From the NCBI GenBank assembly GCA_964633725.1, contig CAZWHY010000009.1, positions 19,180 to 83,179 on the forward strand: a stretch of DNA of 64,000 nt, in the 5' to 3' direction. This document shows positions 26,651-35,606 of the stretch, in pieces. Source of the DNA: Berkiella_A sp964633725 (lineage in GTDB: Bacteria; Pseudomonadota; Gammaproteobacteria; Berkiellales; Berkiellaceae). How positions within the stretch are numbered: position 1 is the stretch's first letter; each line of letters begins with the position of its first letter. Below the pieces are notes generated by a model. That model saw only the letters and a list, made by a program, of their open reading frames with translations, was not told where the DNA came from and made no database searches. Position numbers and translations under genes: made by a program.

Positions 26651-27967
26651 ATGACAACGTTATCAGCGAATAGGCCGGAAGCCCATCAAAGTCATCGAGC
26701 GCTTGTAGCATCCACTATTGCTTTTACGGCTTGTTTTGCTGTTTGGACTATTTTTTCTATTATTGGTATACAAATCAAGCAAAACCTTGGGTTAAATGAT
26801 ACGCAATTTGGTATTTTAATTGCGACACCTATATTGACGGGTTCTTTAAGCCGATTAATTCTAGGGATATGGGCCGATCAGTTTGGTGGCCGTTTGGTGT
26901 TTACTTTTGTGATGGTCGCTACGGCTTGTGCTACTTATGTACTGACCTTTGCAACAACGTACCCTATGTTTTTATTGGGCGCGTTAGGGGTTGGTTTAGC
27001 AGGCGGTAGTTTTGCGGTTGGTATTGCCTATGTTTCAAAGTGGTACCCCAAAGAAAAGCAAGGTACTGCGTTAGGCATTTTTGGCATGGGGAATGTTGGG
27101 GCTGCTTTGACGAACTTTGTTGCGCCTATGTTATTGGTCGCGTTAGGCTGGCAAGGTGTTGCCAAAGTGTATGCTGGCATTTTATTGGGTATGGCGATTT
27201 TATTTTTCTTAGTCACAAAAAATGATCCGGTTATTCAGGCTCGAAAGCAAACAGGTGCCAAGGCGCCCTCTATGAGTGAACAGCTCAAGCCATTAAAAAA
27301 TTTACAAGTATGGCGTTTTGCTTTGTACTATTTCTTTGTTTTTGGCGCTTATGTCGCATTAGCATTGTGGTTGCCTAGATACTATATGGGGGTATATGGA
27401 CTTGAAATTCAAGTGGCAGGTATGCTCAGTGCTTGTTATGCGATGCCAGGCAGTATATTTAGGGCATTGGGTGGATGGATGTCAGATAAATGGGGGGCTC
27501 GCAGAGTGATGTATTGGACATTCATTGCTTGTGTGATTTGTTGCTTTATTTTATCCTATCCTGCTACAGAGTATGTTGTGCAAGGTATAGAAGGTGAGAT
27601 TAGATTCGGTTTTAAAATTAGTTTAGTGCCTTTTGTTATTTTGACAATTATACTAGGCTTCTTTATGTCACTAGGCAAAGCGGCTGTATTTAAACATATT
27701 CCTGTGTACTATCCAGACCATGTTGGTTCTGTGGGCGGGATTGTAGGATTAATTGGTGGATTGGGTGGCTTTATTTTACCTATTTCATTTGGCATCATGA
27801 ATGATTTAATTGGTATATGGACTAGTTGCTTTATGTTGTTATTTGTTCTAATTAGTATTGCTTTGACATGGATGCACTTTACCATTCTTCGGATGGACAA
27901 GAAAAAATATCCATCATTGCGGGCGCCTTCCTATTTACCTGAGCTAGAGGGAAAAGTAGTAAAATAA
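26651..27967 (+). CDS. narK2: Nitrate transporter, type I NarK (proton symporter type)
   Basis: A second, distinct MFS carrier (438 residues, 12 helices). Its nitrate signatures GGSFAVGIAYVSKWYPKEKQG and GIFGMGNVGAAL belong to the NarK1-type group, thought to import nitrate with protons, while the upstream narK is of the nitrate/nitrite exchange type (family knowledge). Having both lets the cell start nitrate uptake and then run exchange. It lies between narI and moaA with gaps of 9 and 1 bp, so it belongs to the same transcript. Confidence 0.9.
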   Translation: MTTLSANRPEAHQSHRALVASTIAFTACFAVWTIFSIIGIQIKQNLGLNDTQFGILIATPILTGSLSRLILGIWADQFGGRLVFTFVMVATACATYVLTFATTYPMFLLGALGVGLAGGSFAVGIAYVSKWYPKEKQGTALGIFGMGNVGAALTNFVAPMLLVALGWQGVAKVYAGILLGMAILFFLVTKNDPVIQARKQTGAKAPSMSEQLKPLKNLQVWRFALYYFFVFGAYVALALWLPRYYMGVYGLEIQVAGMLSACYAMPGSIFRALGGWMSDKWGARRVMYWTFIACVICCFILSYPATEYVVQGIEGEIRFGFKISLVPFVILTIILGFFMSLGKAAVFKHIPVYYPDHVGSVGGIVGLIGGLGGFILPISFGIMNDLIGIWTSCFMLLFVLISIALTWMHFTILRMDKKKYPSLRAPSYLPELEGKVVK

Positions 27968-27968
27968 T

Positions 27969-28943
27969 ATGACAGAATTAATTGATCAATATAGCCGGAA
28001 ATTTAATTACCTTAGGTTGTCAGTAATAGATCTATGCAATTTTAGATGTAATTATTGTTTGCCTAATGGTAATACCGGCAAGAAAAAAAATTATCTAAAT
28101 TTGAATGAAATTGAGCGTTTACTACGTGCGTTTGCGCAGTTGGGCATATCTAAGGTTCGTATTACTGGGGGGGAACCTAGTTTAAGAAAGGATTTCCTAG
28201 ATATTGTATCCATGGCAAGCGCAATAGAAGGGATTGATAAAGTTGTCTGTACGACCAATGGGTATAAGCTGAGTAAGCAAGCGAATGACTTGGCTCGAAA
28301 AGGCATCAAAGGATTGAATGTCAGTGTTGATAGCCTGAATCCAGTATTATTTCATAAAATAACAGGCCATGATAAATTAAGTTCTGTTTTGGCGGGTATC
28401 CAGCAAGCTCAAGCTGTAGGCATACCTGTAAAAATAAATGCGGTTCTATTAAAGTCATTTAATGCGAATGAACTAGATAGTTATTTGAACTGGATTAAGC
28501 ATCAAGATATTACGGTTCGGTATATTGAACTGATGCAAACCGCAGATAACACTATTTACTTTGGACAAAACCATTTATCTGCAAAGCAGATCTACAATAA
28601 ATTGTTAGAAGAAGGTTGGCACATTATATCTAGAGCGAAAGATGATGGGCCAGCCATTACTTTTTCGCATGAAAACTATTTAGGGAAAATTGGCCTGATA
28701 ATGCCATACGCAAAAGATTTTTGTCAGACTTGCAACAGGCTTCGGGTTAGCTCAGTCGGTGATATCCATCTTTGTTTATTTGGTGATTCAACATCATCTT
28801 TGCGGGAATACTTACAATATGATTATCAATTGGCAGAATTAAAGAAAATCATACAGGAAAGATTGCAGCTCAAAAAAAGCACTCATTTTTTACATGAAGG
28901 TAATTATGGCATCACGCAACATTTAGCAACAATTGGTGGATAA
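27969..28943 (+). CDS. moaA: GTP 3',8-cyclase (radical SAM), molybdenum cofactor step 1
   Basis: Rearranges GTP to 3',8-cyclo-GTP. The 324-residue protein has the radical SAM cluster Cys23, Cys27, Cys30 (DLCNFRCNYC), the SAM-binding RITGGEPSLR, the second, substrate-binding cluster (CQTCNRLRVS ... CLFG) and the C-terminal GG pair (ATIGG) that is needed for activity in MoaA. The start follows the narK-type gene by 1 bp. The moaC fusion gene comes 3 bp later, matching the order of the pathway. Confidence 0.96.
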   Translation: MTELIDQYSRKFNYLRLSVIDLCNFRCNYCLPNGNTGKKKNYLNLNEIERLLRAFAQLGISKVRITGGEPSLRKDFLDIVSMASAIEGIDKVVCTTNGYKLSKQANDLARKGIKGLNVSVDSLNPVLFHKITGHDKLSSVLAGIQQAQAVGIPVKINAVLLKSFNANELDSYLNWIKHQDITVRYIELMQTADNTIYFGQNHLSAKQIYNKLLEEGWHIISRAKDDGPAITFSHENYLGKIGLIMPYAKDFCQTCNRLRVSSVGDIHLCLFGDSTSSLREYLQYDYQLAELKKIIQERLQLKKSTHFLHEGNYGITQHLATIGG

Positions 28944-28946
28944 ATA

Positions 28947-29978
28947 ATGCATAAAAATAATATTAAAAAAAATACAGATAAGTATAATTTTGAAGGTGCC
29001 TCATCTGAGTATCAGATGATTAATGTGAGTAAAAAACGGCCTACAATTAGGCGGGCTATTGCTTTTGGTAATATTCAGGTAGGCAAAAAAGCATTTGAGC
29101 TTATCAAAGAAAAAGCAATGCCCAAAGGTGATCCTTTATTATTGGCAGAGATTGCCGGGATAAATGGTGCCAAAAAAGTATGTGACCAGCTTACTTTGTG
29201 TCACCCCATAGAACTAGAACAAGTATTAATACAAACAGAATTATTAGACGATGATCAGTCGGTGACTGTTTATGCCATTGTTTGTGCGACCGCTAAAACA
29301 GGGGTTGAAATGGAGGCTTTAGCTGCTGTCCATTCTGCATTATTAGCCATTTATGATATTACCAAAAATGTTGAACCTGCATTAGCCATTACAGAAGTTC
29401 GGCTCTTGGTCAAAGAAGGCGGTAAAAGTGGTCTGTGGTTACATCCCAAGGGGGTGCCGCAAAAAATATTAGATTTTATTCATATTGAAGACGAACCATC
29501 ATTGAATGCTGTTAAAACAAGCATTATCACGGTGAGTGATAGGGCCAGCCAAGGCATTTATGAAGATAAGTCTGGTGTTAAACTGAAAGCGATGGTGGCC
29601 GCATTGGGCGCAGAGGTTTCCAGTTACGGTATTGTTGCAGATGTTCAGGACGCTATTATCCAATATATAGATGAAATTATGACTACGTATTCTCCCAAGC
29701 TCATTTTATTGACAGGGGGAACGGGTATAGCGGAAAAAGATGTTACACCAGAAGTGATTAATAAAATATCCCAAAAAGATATTCCAGGCATTGGGGAGCT
29801 ACTTCGAGCCGTGGGTGCATTTTATACGCCTTATTCTTATTTGAGTCGAAGTGTTGCTTGTATTTATCAAAATACACTGATTATTTCTTTACCCGGCAAT
29901 CCCAAAGCGATTGAACAGTGTCTGCCCATATTAATGGATATTTTGCCCCATGCTTTGAAAATCGTGGATAAAAGCTGA
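28947..29978 (+). CDS. moaCB: Bifunctional MoaC - MoaB/MogA fusion
   Basis: A 343-residue fusion. Residues about 15-165 are MoaC, cyclic pyranopterin monophosphate synthase, with LCHP, TGVEMEAL and the catalytic YDITK. Residues about 190-340 are MoaB/MogA, the molybdopterin adenylyltransferase, with TVSDRASQG, LLTGGTGIAEKDVTPE and LPGNPKAI. The two steps it joins are not consecutive, with MoaD/MoaE acting between them. Such fusions are known in some bacteria. It lies 3 bp after moaA and 17 bp before moeA. Confidence 0.93.
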   Translation: MHKNNIKKNTDKYNFEGASSEYQMINVSKKRPTIRRAIAFGNIQVGKKAFELIKEKAMPKGDPLLLAEIAGINGAKKVCDQLTLCHPIELEQVLIQTELLDDDQSVTVYAIVCATAKTGVEMEALAAVHSALLAIYDITKNVEPALAITEVRLLVKEGGKSGLWLHPKGVPQKILDFIHIEDEPSLNAVKTSIITVSDRASQGIYEDKSGVKLKAMVAALGAEVSSYGIVADVQDAIIQYIDEIMTTYSPKLILLTGGTGIAEKDVTPEVINKISQKDIPGIGELLRAVGAFYTPYSYLSRSVACIYQNTLIISLPGNPKAIEQCLPILMDILPHALKIVDKS

Positions 29979-29995
29979 AGCATAAAGAGATTAAA

Positions 29996-31348
29996 ATGAT
30001 TTCATATCAACAAGCATTAGATTTTTTGATTAAAGATGTAAAACCGCTGGCAGCAACCCAAACAGCGCTACAAGAGAGCTTAGGTTTTATTTTAGCGGAA
30101 GATATTATTTCAAAACAAATGGTCCCTTCTTTTGATAACGCTGCAATGGATGGTTATGCTGTTGTTTGTAAAGATATTGCCAATGCAACTGCACAATCGC
30201 CTGTTAAATTAAAAATAACAGGTCAAGTAGCCGCAGGAGATGATAGCCTGAACTTATGTGGTAAAACAGGTATGGCGGTAGAAATTATGACGGGTGCGCC
30301 TATTCCTGTGGGGTTTGATGGTGTCGTTAAAATTGAGGATATTGAGCTCGATCTACTGGGTAATATATTAATCAACAAAGCAATACCGCTTAAAAATAAT
30401 ATTAGAGACAAAGGGCAAGACTTCCAAATTAATGACAAAGTGTGTTTTTCTGGAGATATGATTAAGCCTAATACTATTATGGCGCTTAGTACATTGGGTA
30501 TGACAAAGGTGCTAACTTATGCTCATCCTAAGGTTGGGATCGTCACGACCGGAAAAGAACTAGTGTCTGCGAGCCAAAAAGAACTTAAAAATGGCATGAT
30601 TCGTGATTGTAATGGACCATTTTTGAAAAGCATGTTGTCGGAGCTGGCGCTTAGTGCGCATGATTATGGGAGCATGCCGGATGATTGTGACTTATTTAAA
30701 GCAAAATTAAAAGAAATAGACAATGATGGCAGTATTAATATTATGCTTTCAACTGGCGCTGTATCAAAAGGGCGGTGGGATTTTATTCCTGAGGCATTAA
30801 AATCCTGTAATGCGAATATTATTTTTCATCGAGTCAATATAAAACCAGGCAAGCCTATTCTTTATGCTCAACTCAAAAATGGCACCCACTTTTTTGGTTT
30901 GCCTGGTAATCCTATGGCTGTTGCTGTTGGCTTTCGGTTCTTTGTTTATCCATTGATTAGAGCTTTACAAGGTTTAAGCCAAGAGCAGCCACTTTATGGG
31001 GTTATAGAGCATGATTTTAATAAAAATCTTGAGCGCGTTGACTTTCTAAAATCCAAAGTTATATTTGACCCGTCAGGTTGTCTTAAAGTAAATGTTTTGA
31101 CAGGGCAAGAATCGTTTAAGGTCAGCTCTGTATTAAATGCCAACGCATGGGCCGTGGCAGATATGGGGGCAAAAGCGTATACAGTTGGTGAACGTCTCAA
31201 AATATATCCATGTATGCCTAATGCTTTGTTTGCTATTTCCGATCAACTTCCAATTCAAACTCAAATAAAAGTACAAAAAAATGATAGAAACAGCCAAGAG
31301 AAAAACAATCAAACTACAACTGTTCGGCGCTTTTCGACAATATTCTAA
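29996..31348 (+). CDS. moeA: Molybdopterin molybdenumtransferase
   Basis: Inserts molybdate into adenylylated molybdopterin. The 450-residue protein has the MoeA features PSFDNAAMDGYAV, the GAPIP loop (MTGAPIPVG), STGAVSKGRWDF (the SxGxS-type motif) and FGLPGNPMAVAV, and a C-terminal beta domain. The last 20 codons overlap the start of moaD by 68 bp. It follows the moaCB fusion by 17 bp in the same operon. Confidence 0.95.
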   Translation: MISYQQALDFLIKDVKPLAATQTALQESLGFILAEDIISKQMVPSFDNAAMDGYAVVCKDIANATAQSPVKLKITGQVAAGDDSLNLCGKTGMAVEIMTGAPIPVGFDGVVKIEDIELDLLGNILINKAIPLKNNIRDKGQDFQINDKVCFSGDMIKPNTIMALSTLGMTKVLTYAHPKVGIVTTGKELVSASQKELKNGMIRDCNGPFLKSMLSELALSAHDYGSMPDDCDLFKAKLKEIDNDGSINIMLSTGAVSKGRWDFIPEALKSCNANIIFHRVNIKPGKPILYAQLKNGTHFFGLPGNPMAVAVGFRFFVYPLIRALQGLSQEQPLYGVIEHDFNKNLERVDFLKSKVIFDPSGCLKVNVLTGQESFKVSSVLNANAWAVADMGAKAYTVGERLKIYPCMPNALFAISDQLPIQTQIKVQKNDRNSQEKNNQTTTVRRFSTIF

Positions 31349-31556
31349 AACATCGCAGGTGACAGTCAATGTGCCTTTAGATTGTATTTTGGAAAACCTA
31401 AGAACTGCCGTGTCTGATTACTTTAAAAATAAGCTAAATAGTCATGAACTCATCATGAGTAGTGCATTTGCCAGAAATGGCAAAATACTCGCTAATGATG
31501 AGGTGATACAAGAAAATGATGTGTTATCTATTTTGCCTCCAGTTTGTGGTGGATAA
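31281..31556 (+). CDS. moaD: Molybdopterin synthase small subunit
   Basis: Sulfur-carrier subunit: its C-terminal Gly-Gly (PPVCGG) is adenylated by MoeB, turned into a thiocarboxylate, and donates sulfur to the pterin. 91 residues with the ubiquitin-like fold pattern (IKLQLFGAFRQYS, DVLSILPPVCGG). The best start overlaps moeA by 68 bp and has no ribosome site, suggesting coupling to moeA translation. It is 3 bp from moaE. Confidence 0.93.
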   Translation: MIETAKRKTIKLQLFGAFRQYSKTSQVTVNVPLDCILENLRTAVSDYFKNKLNSHELIMSSAFARNGKILANDEVIQENDVLSILPPVCGG

Positions 31557-31559
31557 TCA

Positions 31560-32003
31560 ATGAGTCGTATCAAAGTCAACATTTCTGAATCAACGCTTAG
31601 TATCGATTCGATGTATCAGCATATTTCTCTTGCAGCGCATGGTGCTATATCAACTTTCATTGGCACCGTCAGGGATTTTAATATGGGGCGAAAAGTTGTG
31701 GGTATTAGCTATGATGTTCAGGTTGAGCTTGCCGAAAATATATTGCAAAATATTGCATTAGAAGCACAAACTAAATGGGATGAAAATTTGCAAATATATA
31801 TTGCTCACTTTATGGGGCGGCTAGAAGTGGGGCAGGCCAGTGTGTTAATTGGTACAAGTTCTAGGCATCGTAAAGAGGCCATATGTGCTTCTAGTTTTAT
31901 TATCGAGCAGTTAAAAGTAAAAGCACCCATTTGGAAACAAGAACATTATATAGACGGCAGCAGTGATTGGGTCAAAGGACATGCATTGTGCCAACATGCC
32001 TAA
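31560..32003 (+). CDS. moaE: Molybdopterin synthase catalytic subunit
   Basis: Converts cyclic pyranopterin monophosphate to molybdopterin with MoaD. The 147-residue protein shows the family motifs GAISTFIGTVRDFN, YIAHFMGRLEVGQASV, SSRHRKEA and the catalytic lysines in LKVKAPIWKQE. It starts 3 bp after moaD, and its stop overlaps the mobA start (ATGCCTAA). Confidence 0.95.
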   Translation: MSRIKVNISESTLSIDSMYQHISLAAHGAISTFIGTVRDFNMGRKVVGISYDVQVELAENILQNIALEAQTKWDENLQIYIAHFMGRLEVGQASVLIGTSSRHRKEAICASSFIIEQLKVKAPIWKQEHYIDGSSDWVKGHALCQHA

Positions 32004-32592
32004 AGCGATGACACATAATATAATTGGCGTTGTACTAGCGGGTGGTTTATCTTCTAGAATGGGGCAAGATAAAGCGTTAATGCAATACAACGGTAGTACA
32101 CTATTAGATCACGCGGTTCATAGATTACAGTCTTGTGGGATTGAGAAAATATATGTATCTGGGCAATACTTAGAATATGCTTGTATTATAGATCAAACCC
32201 AAAGAATGGGGCCGCTGGGTGGTATTTATTCTGTCGTAAAATCACTAAATACTAAGAATATTAACAAACAGACTGGCGTTGTTTTTATGCCTGTTGATAT
32301 GCCATTATTATCTCATAAAATATTATTGGAATTAATCAATAATCAACTTCAGAATGAAGAATCTGATGTGTCTGTATTTAAAGATTACCCATTACCTTTA
32401 TTACTGAAAGTATCAAATCGTGCAGTTGAAATTTTAGAAATGTTATGCGATTCATCCAATAAAAAGCATCATGCTATTCATTATTTCATTAATCAATTAA
32501 ATGCTCAGATTATAGATGTCAAGACAAAATCATTATCTTGTTTTGAAAATATTAATACAATTGAGCAGTGGAAAACATTAGGGGCTATATGA
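31996..32592 (+). CDS. mobA: Molybdenum cofactor guanylyltransferase
   Basis: Adds GMP to molybdopterin to make the MGD form that NarG needs. A 198-residue nucleotidyltransferase with LAGGLSSRMGQDKALM and, further on, VFMPVDMPLL (metal-binding Asp). The frame is open from 31963, but the ATG at 31996 overlaps the moaE stop by 8 bp and fits the family length; ATG at 32008 is another option. It overlaps the next small gene by 4 bp. Confidence 0.93.
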   Translation: MPKAMTHNIIGVVLAGGLSSRMGQDKALMQYNGSTLLDHAVHRLQSCGIEKIYVSGQYLEYACIIDQTQRMGPLGGIYSVVKSLNTKNINKQTGVVFMPVDMPLLSHKILLELINNQLQNEESDVSVFKDYPLPLLLKVSNRAVEILEMLCDSSNKKHHAIHYFINQLNAQIIDVKTKSLSCFENINTIEQWKTLGAI

Positions 32593-32921
32593 AATTACGA
32601 ATTGATCCAAATAGAATTAGGTTTAGGTTGTCGCAAGCTGAGCTTAATCGTTTGACTCAAACAAATTGTATTTCAGAGAAACTAGTTGTTGCCGAGCAGT
32701 GTGCGTTGTCTTTTTCGATATTAATAGATGATAGTCTAGAACAAATGGAACTAAAGATGTTAGCTTCTAGTTTGACACTTTTGGTTTCTAAATGTGAATT
32801 ATTACTGTTAACACAAGGAAAAGGCATATCAAAAGAAGGCATATCAAGGAAAATTAATTCAGGCGATAATGAGATGATGGTTTCATTGCAAGTTGAATTG
32901 GCGTGTGAAAAAATTTGTTAG
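32589..32921 (+). CDS. Small conserved protein of unknown function, DUF7009-like
   Basis: A 110-residue protein that starts at the ATG overlapping the mobA stop (ATGA), so it is translated with mobA. Its opening, MKLRIDPNRIRFRLSQAEL, resembles a small family of unknown function whose members begin with a similar basic strand pattern (DUF7009, from memory). No signal peptide, membrane segment or metal motif is seen. Its position in a molybdenum cofactor and nitrate operon suggests an accessory role, but nothing in the sequence proves it. Confidence 0.7.
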   Translation: MKLRIDPNRIRFRLSQAELNRLTQTNCISEKLVVAEQCALSFSILIDDSLEQMELKMLASSLTLLVSKCELLLLTQGKGISKEGISRKINSGDNEMMVSLQVELACEKIC

Positions 32922-33003
32922 GAACGAACATATTTTAGAATGCCCTAAAGCCTGTTATTATGGGATAAGGAATGGGCTGAGTCACAAATGGAAAACAATT
33001 AAA

Positions 33004-34287
33004 ATGATTATCAATCGCATTAAATATGGTCTGCCTTTGTTGATGATGGGGACTTTCTTTTCTCCAAGTGGCTGGTGTATAGATATTTCTGACAATCTTA
33101 AAGTAGGGGCTTCTATTCGTGAGCGATATGAATACAAGGAAGACTTTAATTTTAGGCATTCTAATCAAAGTTATTTACTAACTCAGTTGCGCCTTAACGC
33201 CGAGTTGCAAATTAGCGATGCGTTGAGTGCTTTGGTAGAACTGCAACATGCTCAAATTAATGGGGCAAAAATACAAGAAGTGCCTTCTATTAATAAGCGT
33301 GCGACGCCCAATATTTACGCTGACTCGCTTGATATACATCGTGCTTATATAGATTATGCCTTCGATGGCGGGAAATTACGTGTCGGACGACAAAAGTTTA
33401 ACTTTGGTGATTTGCGTTTGGTGGCTTCACTAGAGTGGGTGAATACGGCTCGTGTATTTGATGCGGCTCGTTTGACTTTGGGCGATGAGTCAACGCGCCA
33501 ATATGACTTTTTTGTCAGTCGGTTTGTGACGGTTGATCCACGTCATTTAAATGATTGGGCAAAAGTAAATAAACGATATGCGGATAGTGATTTTCATGGT
33601 ATTTATGCAGTTGATAAAGTTTCGTTAGAGAACAGTGAAATTAGGGCTTATTGGTTCTATAGACACAATAGTGAGCTATCAGATAACACGCATACTTTTG
33701 GTGTTCATTATTTGGGTAAGTGTCAACAAGTTGAAACTAATATACAAGGCGCCGTTCAGGTTGGTGAATATGGTGACAAAAATCATACTGCCTATATGTT
33801 AAACCTAGGGGTGGATATTCCAATATCAGAGTACAAAGTAGGGTTCGTTTATAATTTTGCATCAGGAGACAATGGTAATAGCGATAAACATAAAACATTT
33901 GATAACTTGTATCCTCTGAATCATGCATATTATGGCTATATGGATTTGTTCGCTTTGCAAAATATTCACAACTTCCAAGCCAGTGTAAAAGCCCCTTTTT
34001 TATTTGGTGGGAAATTGCGCGTAGCTTACGAAGAATTTTGGTTGGCCAAAAAATATGATTCTTGGTACAACGCAGGGTTGGGCACAGTGAGAAGAGCCGA
34101 TGTGAATATGCCTGTTTCATCCCATGTGGGTAGTGAGTTAGATTTTACTTTACAGTATGTATTTTGCAATAAGAAGTTTTCTGTTGTAGGTGGTTATAGT
34201 CACTTTTTTACAGGACAATATGTTGCTGATACTGGCCCGTCTAAAGATGCTAATTTTTACTTTCTACAAGCGAAATATAGTGCATAG
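33004..34287 (+). CDS. Outer-membrane beta-barrel porin, alginate-export family
   Basis: A 427-residue outer-membrane channel. With the start at 33004 it has a good signal peptide (IKYGLPLLMMGTF..., cleavage near GWC-ID) and GGAAA-like bases just upstream; the frame opens earlier, at 32893, but that extension overlaps the previous gene and lacks a signal. The barrel shows alternating strands with RIGRQKF-like motifs (LRVGRQKFNFGDLRL, WVNTARVFDAARL) typical of the alginate-export domain family. It ends the nar-moa operon and may be the outer-membrane route for nitrate or nitrite; that is inference from position. Confidence 0.8.
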   Translation: MIINRIKYGLPLLMMGTFFSPSGWCIDISDNLKVGASIRERYEYKEDFNFRHSNQSYLLTQLRLNAELQISDALSALVELQHAQINGAKIQEVPSINKRATPNIYADSLDIHRAYIDYAFDGGKLRVGRQKFNFGDLRLVASLEWVNTARVFDAARLTLGDESTRQYDFFVSRFVTVDPRHLNDWAKVNKRYADSDFHGIYAVDKVSLENSEIRAYWFYRHNSELSDNTHTFGVHYLGKCQQVETNIQGAVQVGEYGDKNHTAYMLNLGVDIPISEYKVGFVYNFASGDNGNSDKHKTFDNLYPLNHAYYGYMDLFALQNIHNFQASVKAPFLFGGKLRVAYEEFWLAKKYDSWYNAGLGTVRRADVNMPVSSHVGSELDFTLQYVFCNKKFSVVGGYSHFFTGQYVADTGPSKDANFYFLQAKYSA

Positions 34288-34299
34288 TCTATATTTAAG

Positions 34300-34325
34300 A
34301 GCTAGAGCAAGGTCCTTGCTTTAGC
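34300..34325 (+). terminator. Hairpin after the porin gene
   Basis: AGCTAGAGCAAG (34300-34311) pairs with CTTGCTTTAGCT (34314-34325), with one mismatch and a tiny loop, followed by a pyrimidine-rich stretch. Likely end of the nar-moa transcript. Confidence 0.5.
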
Positions 34326-34438
34326 TTTCTCTCTCCCCCTCTATTAAAAGATTACCAAATTAAGTTTGTTAAATAACAATTTTGACGTAAAAGTTTGCAT
34401 GTAGTAATGTTGATTCAGTTTCTAACTTAAGTGATGTG

Positions 34439-35539
34439 ATGTATATGCAGTCTTATATCAGTGCTGAAATTCGAAATAAATTTGCGTCGAACGCTTACAT
34501 TGCCAATAAGGCTTATGAATTTAGCGAGCTTGTGGATTCTGGCCAATTTAAGCATAACGTAGAGATTCCATTATTTACTTCTGCAGGTACTTGGGAAGTC
34601 CACCATGTCATAGCAGTAGAGACTGAGCATAAAGGCTTAGATTGTTATATTTGTGTTTCCCAAAATACTGATAATACGCATGTAAAAATTTGTTTTACTG
34701 GCGTATACGATAGTTTGTCTGGTTATCGTGTTTTAGATCCTTTAGGCGCTGGTTACGCAGAATTTAAAAAAGAGCATCCCAAGCTTTTAGAGGCCATTAA
34801 AGACAGTATTTATGATCTTGAAAATGTCACGTTAGAAATCACAGGTCATAGCTTGGGTGGGGCAGATGCAAATAATCTTCTAATTTATCTGTTAAGTGAT
34901 CATTTGGAAAACAATAGTTTCAGCAATGTCAGCAGTATAGAGTGTACAACCTTTAATGCACCTGGTTCAAATTATGATACAGCGCAGCTCTTGCAGGACA
35001 AGTTGATGGAGAATGTGTCATCGGAAGAGCATATTAAAATCACAGCTAATATTGGTTATTCTGAAGGGGATTGGATACAACAAGCGGGTTATCAATTATA
35101 CAATGATATATCACCTGAGCTGATTGATATCAATTTTATTAAACAAACTATATTTGCAGAGTCAGACGATTGTTTTCAAGATGTTTATATGATGATGGCA
35201 GACGATATTGCTCGTATTATTGGTTTGCCACATAAACTCGATGGTGGTTTTTTTGCGCCTGATGAGGCTTTTGGCGATATTACGCACTATAATCCGTCTG
35301 ATTATTATACCAATCAAGAGCAGGGAGGGCTTCAGATGATTAATAATGAATTATCTATACGGTCTGAAATAATTTCAATGATTAGATGTGCATTATCTTG
35401 GCTATTTGTAGAGGATGTTAATATCGAACCGCCTATACAAGAAGTTATCCAGGCGCCGCTTGAGTGTTATGTGGTTCCACAATCTGTTCAAGATGTTGCA
35501 ATTGAGCATGTACCACAATTTTATGATTTTGATATTTGA
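34439..35539 (+). CDS. Lipase class 3-like alpha/beta hydrolase, no signal peptide
   Basis: A 366-residue protein with the lipase nucleophile elbow GHSLGG (Ser at about residue 138) and the preceding strand VTLEITGHS, followed by a TFNAPG segment typical of class 3 lipases (candidate Asp region downstream). A likely catalytic His is in FGDITHYNPSDYY near residue 285. The C-terminal 60 residues are Pro/Val/Glu-rich. There is no signal peptide or membrane helix. Possible starts are GTG 34436, ATG 34439 and ATG 34445; none has a good ribosome site. A cytosolic or specially secreted esterase is possible; the substrate is unknown. Confidence 0.75.
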   Translation: MYMQSYISAEIRNKFASNAYIANKAYEFSELVDSGQFKHNVEIPLFTSAGTWEVHHVIAVETEHKGLDCYICVSQNTDNTHVKICFTGVYDSLSGYRVLDPLGAGYAEFKKEHPKLLEAIKDSIYDLENVTLEITGHSLGGADANNLLIYLLSDHLENNSFSNVSSIECTTFNAPGSNYDTAQLLQDKLMENVSSEEHIKITANIGYSEGDWIQQAGYQLYNDISPELIDINFIKQTIFAESDDCFQDVYMMMADDIARIIGLPHKLDGGFFAPDEAFGDITHYNPSDYYTNQEQGGLQMINNELSIRSEIISMIRCALSWLFVEDVNIEPPIQEVIQAPLECYVVPQSVQDVAIEHVPQFYDFDI

Positions 35540-35561
35540 TTATTAAATAGGCTATCTCTGA

Positions 35562-35603
35562 GCTGATGCAGGCTCGTCTAAAGATGCTAGCTTTTACGTA
35601 TAG
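35562..35603 (+). pseudogene. Remnant of a porin C-terminus
   Basis: Thirteen codons and a stop (ADAGSSKDASFYV) that match the end of the porin at 34231-34266 (ADTGPSKDANFYF); 31 of 36 bases agree by eye. A stop codon lies directly upstream in frame, so only this fragment survives. It points to a second porin copy that was lost or replaced. Confidence 0.6.
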
Positions 35604-35606
35604 CGC

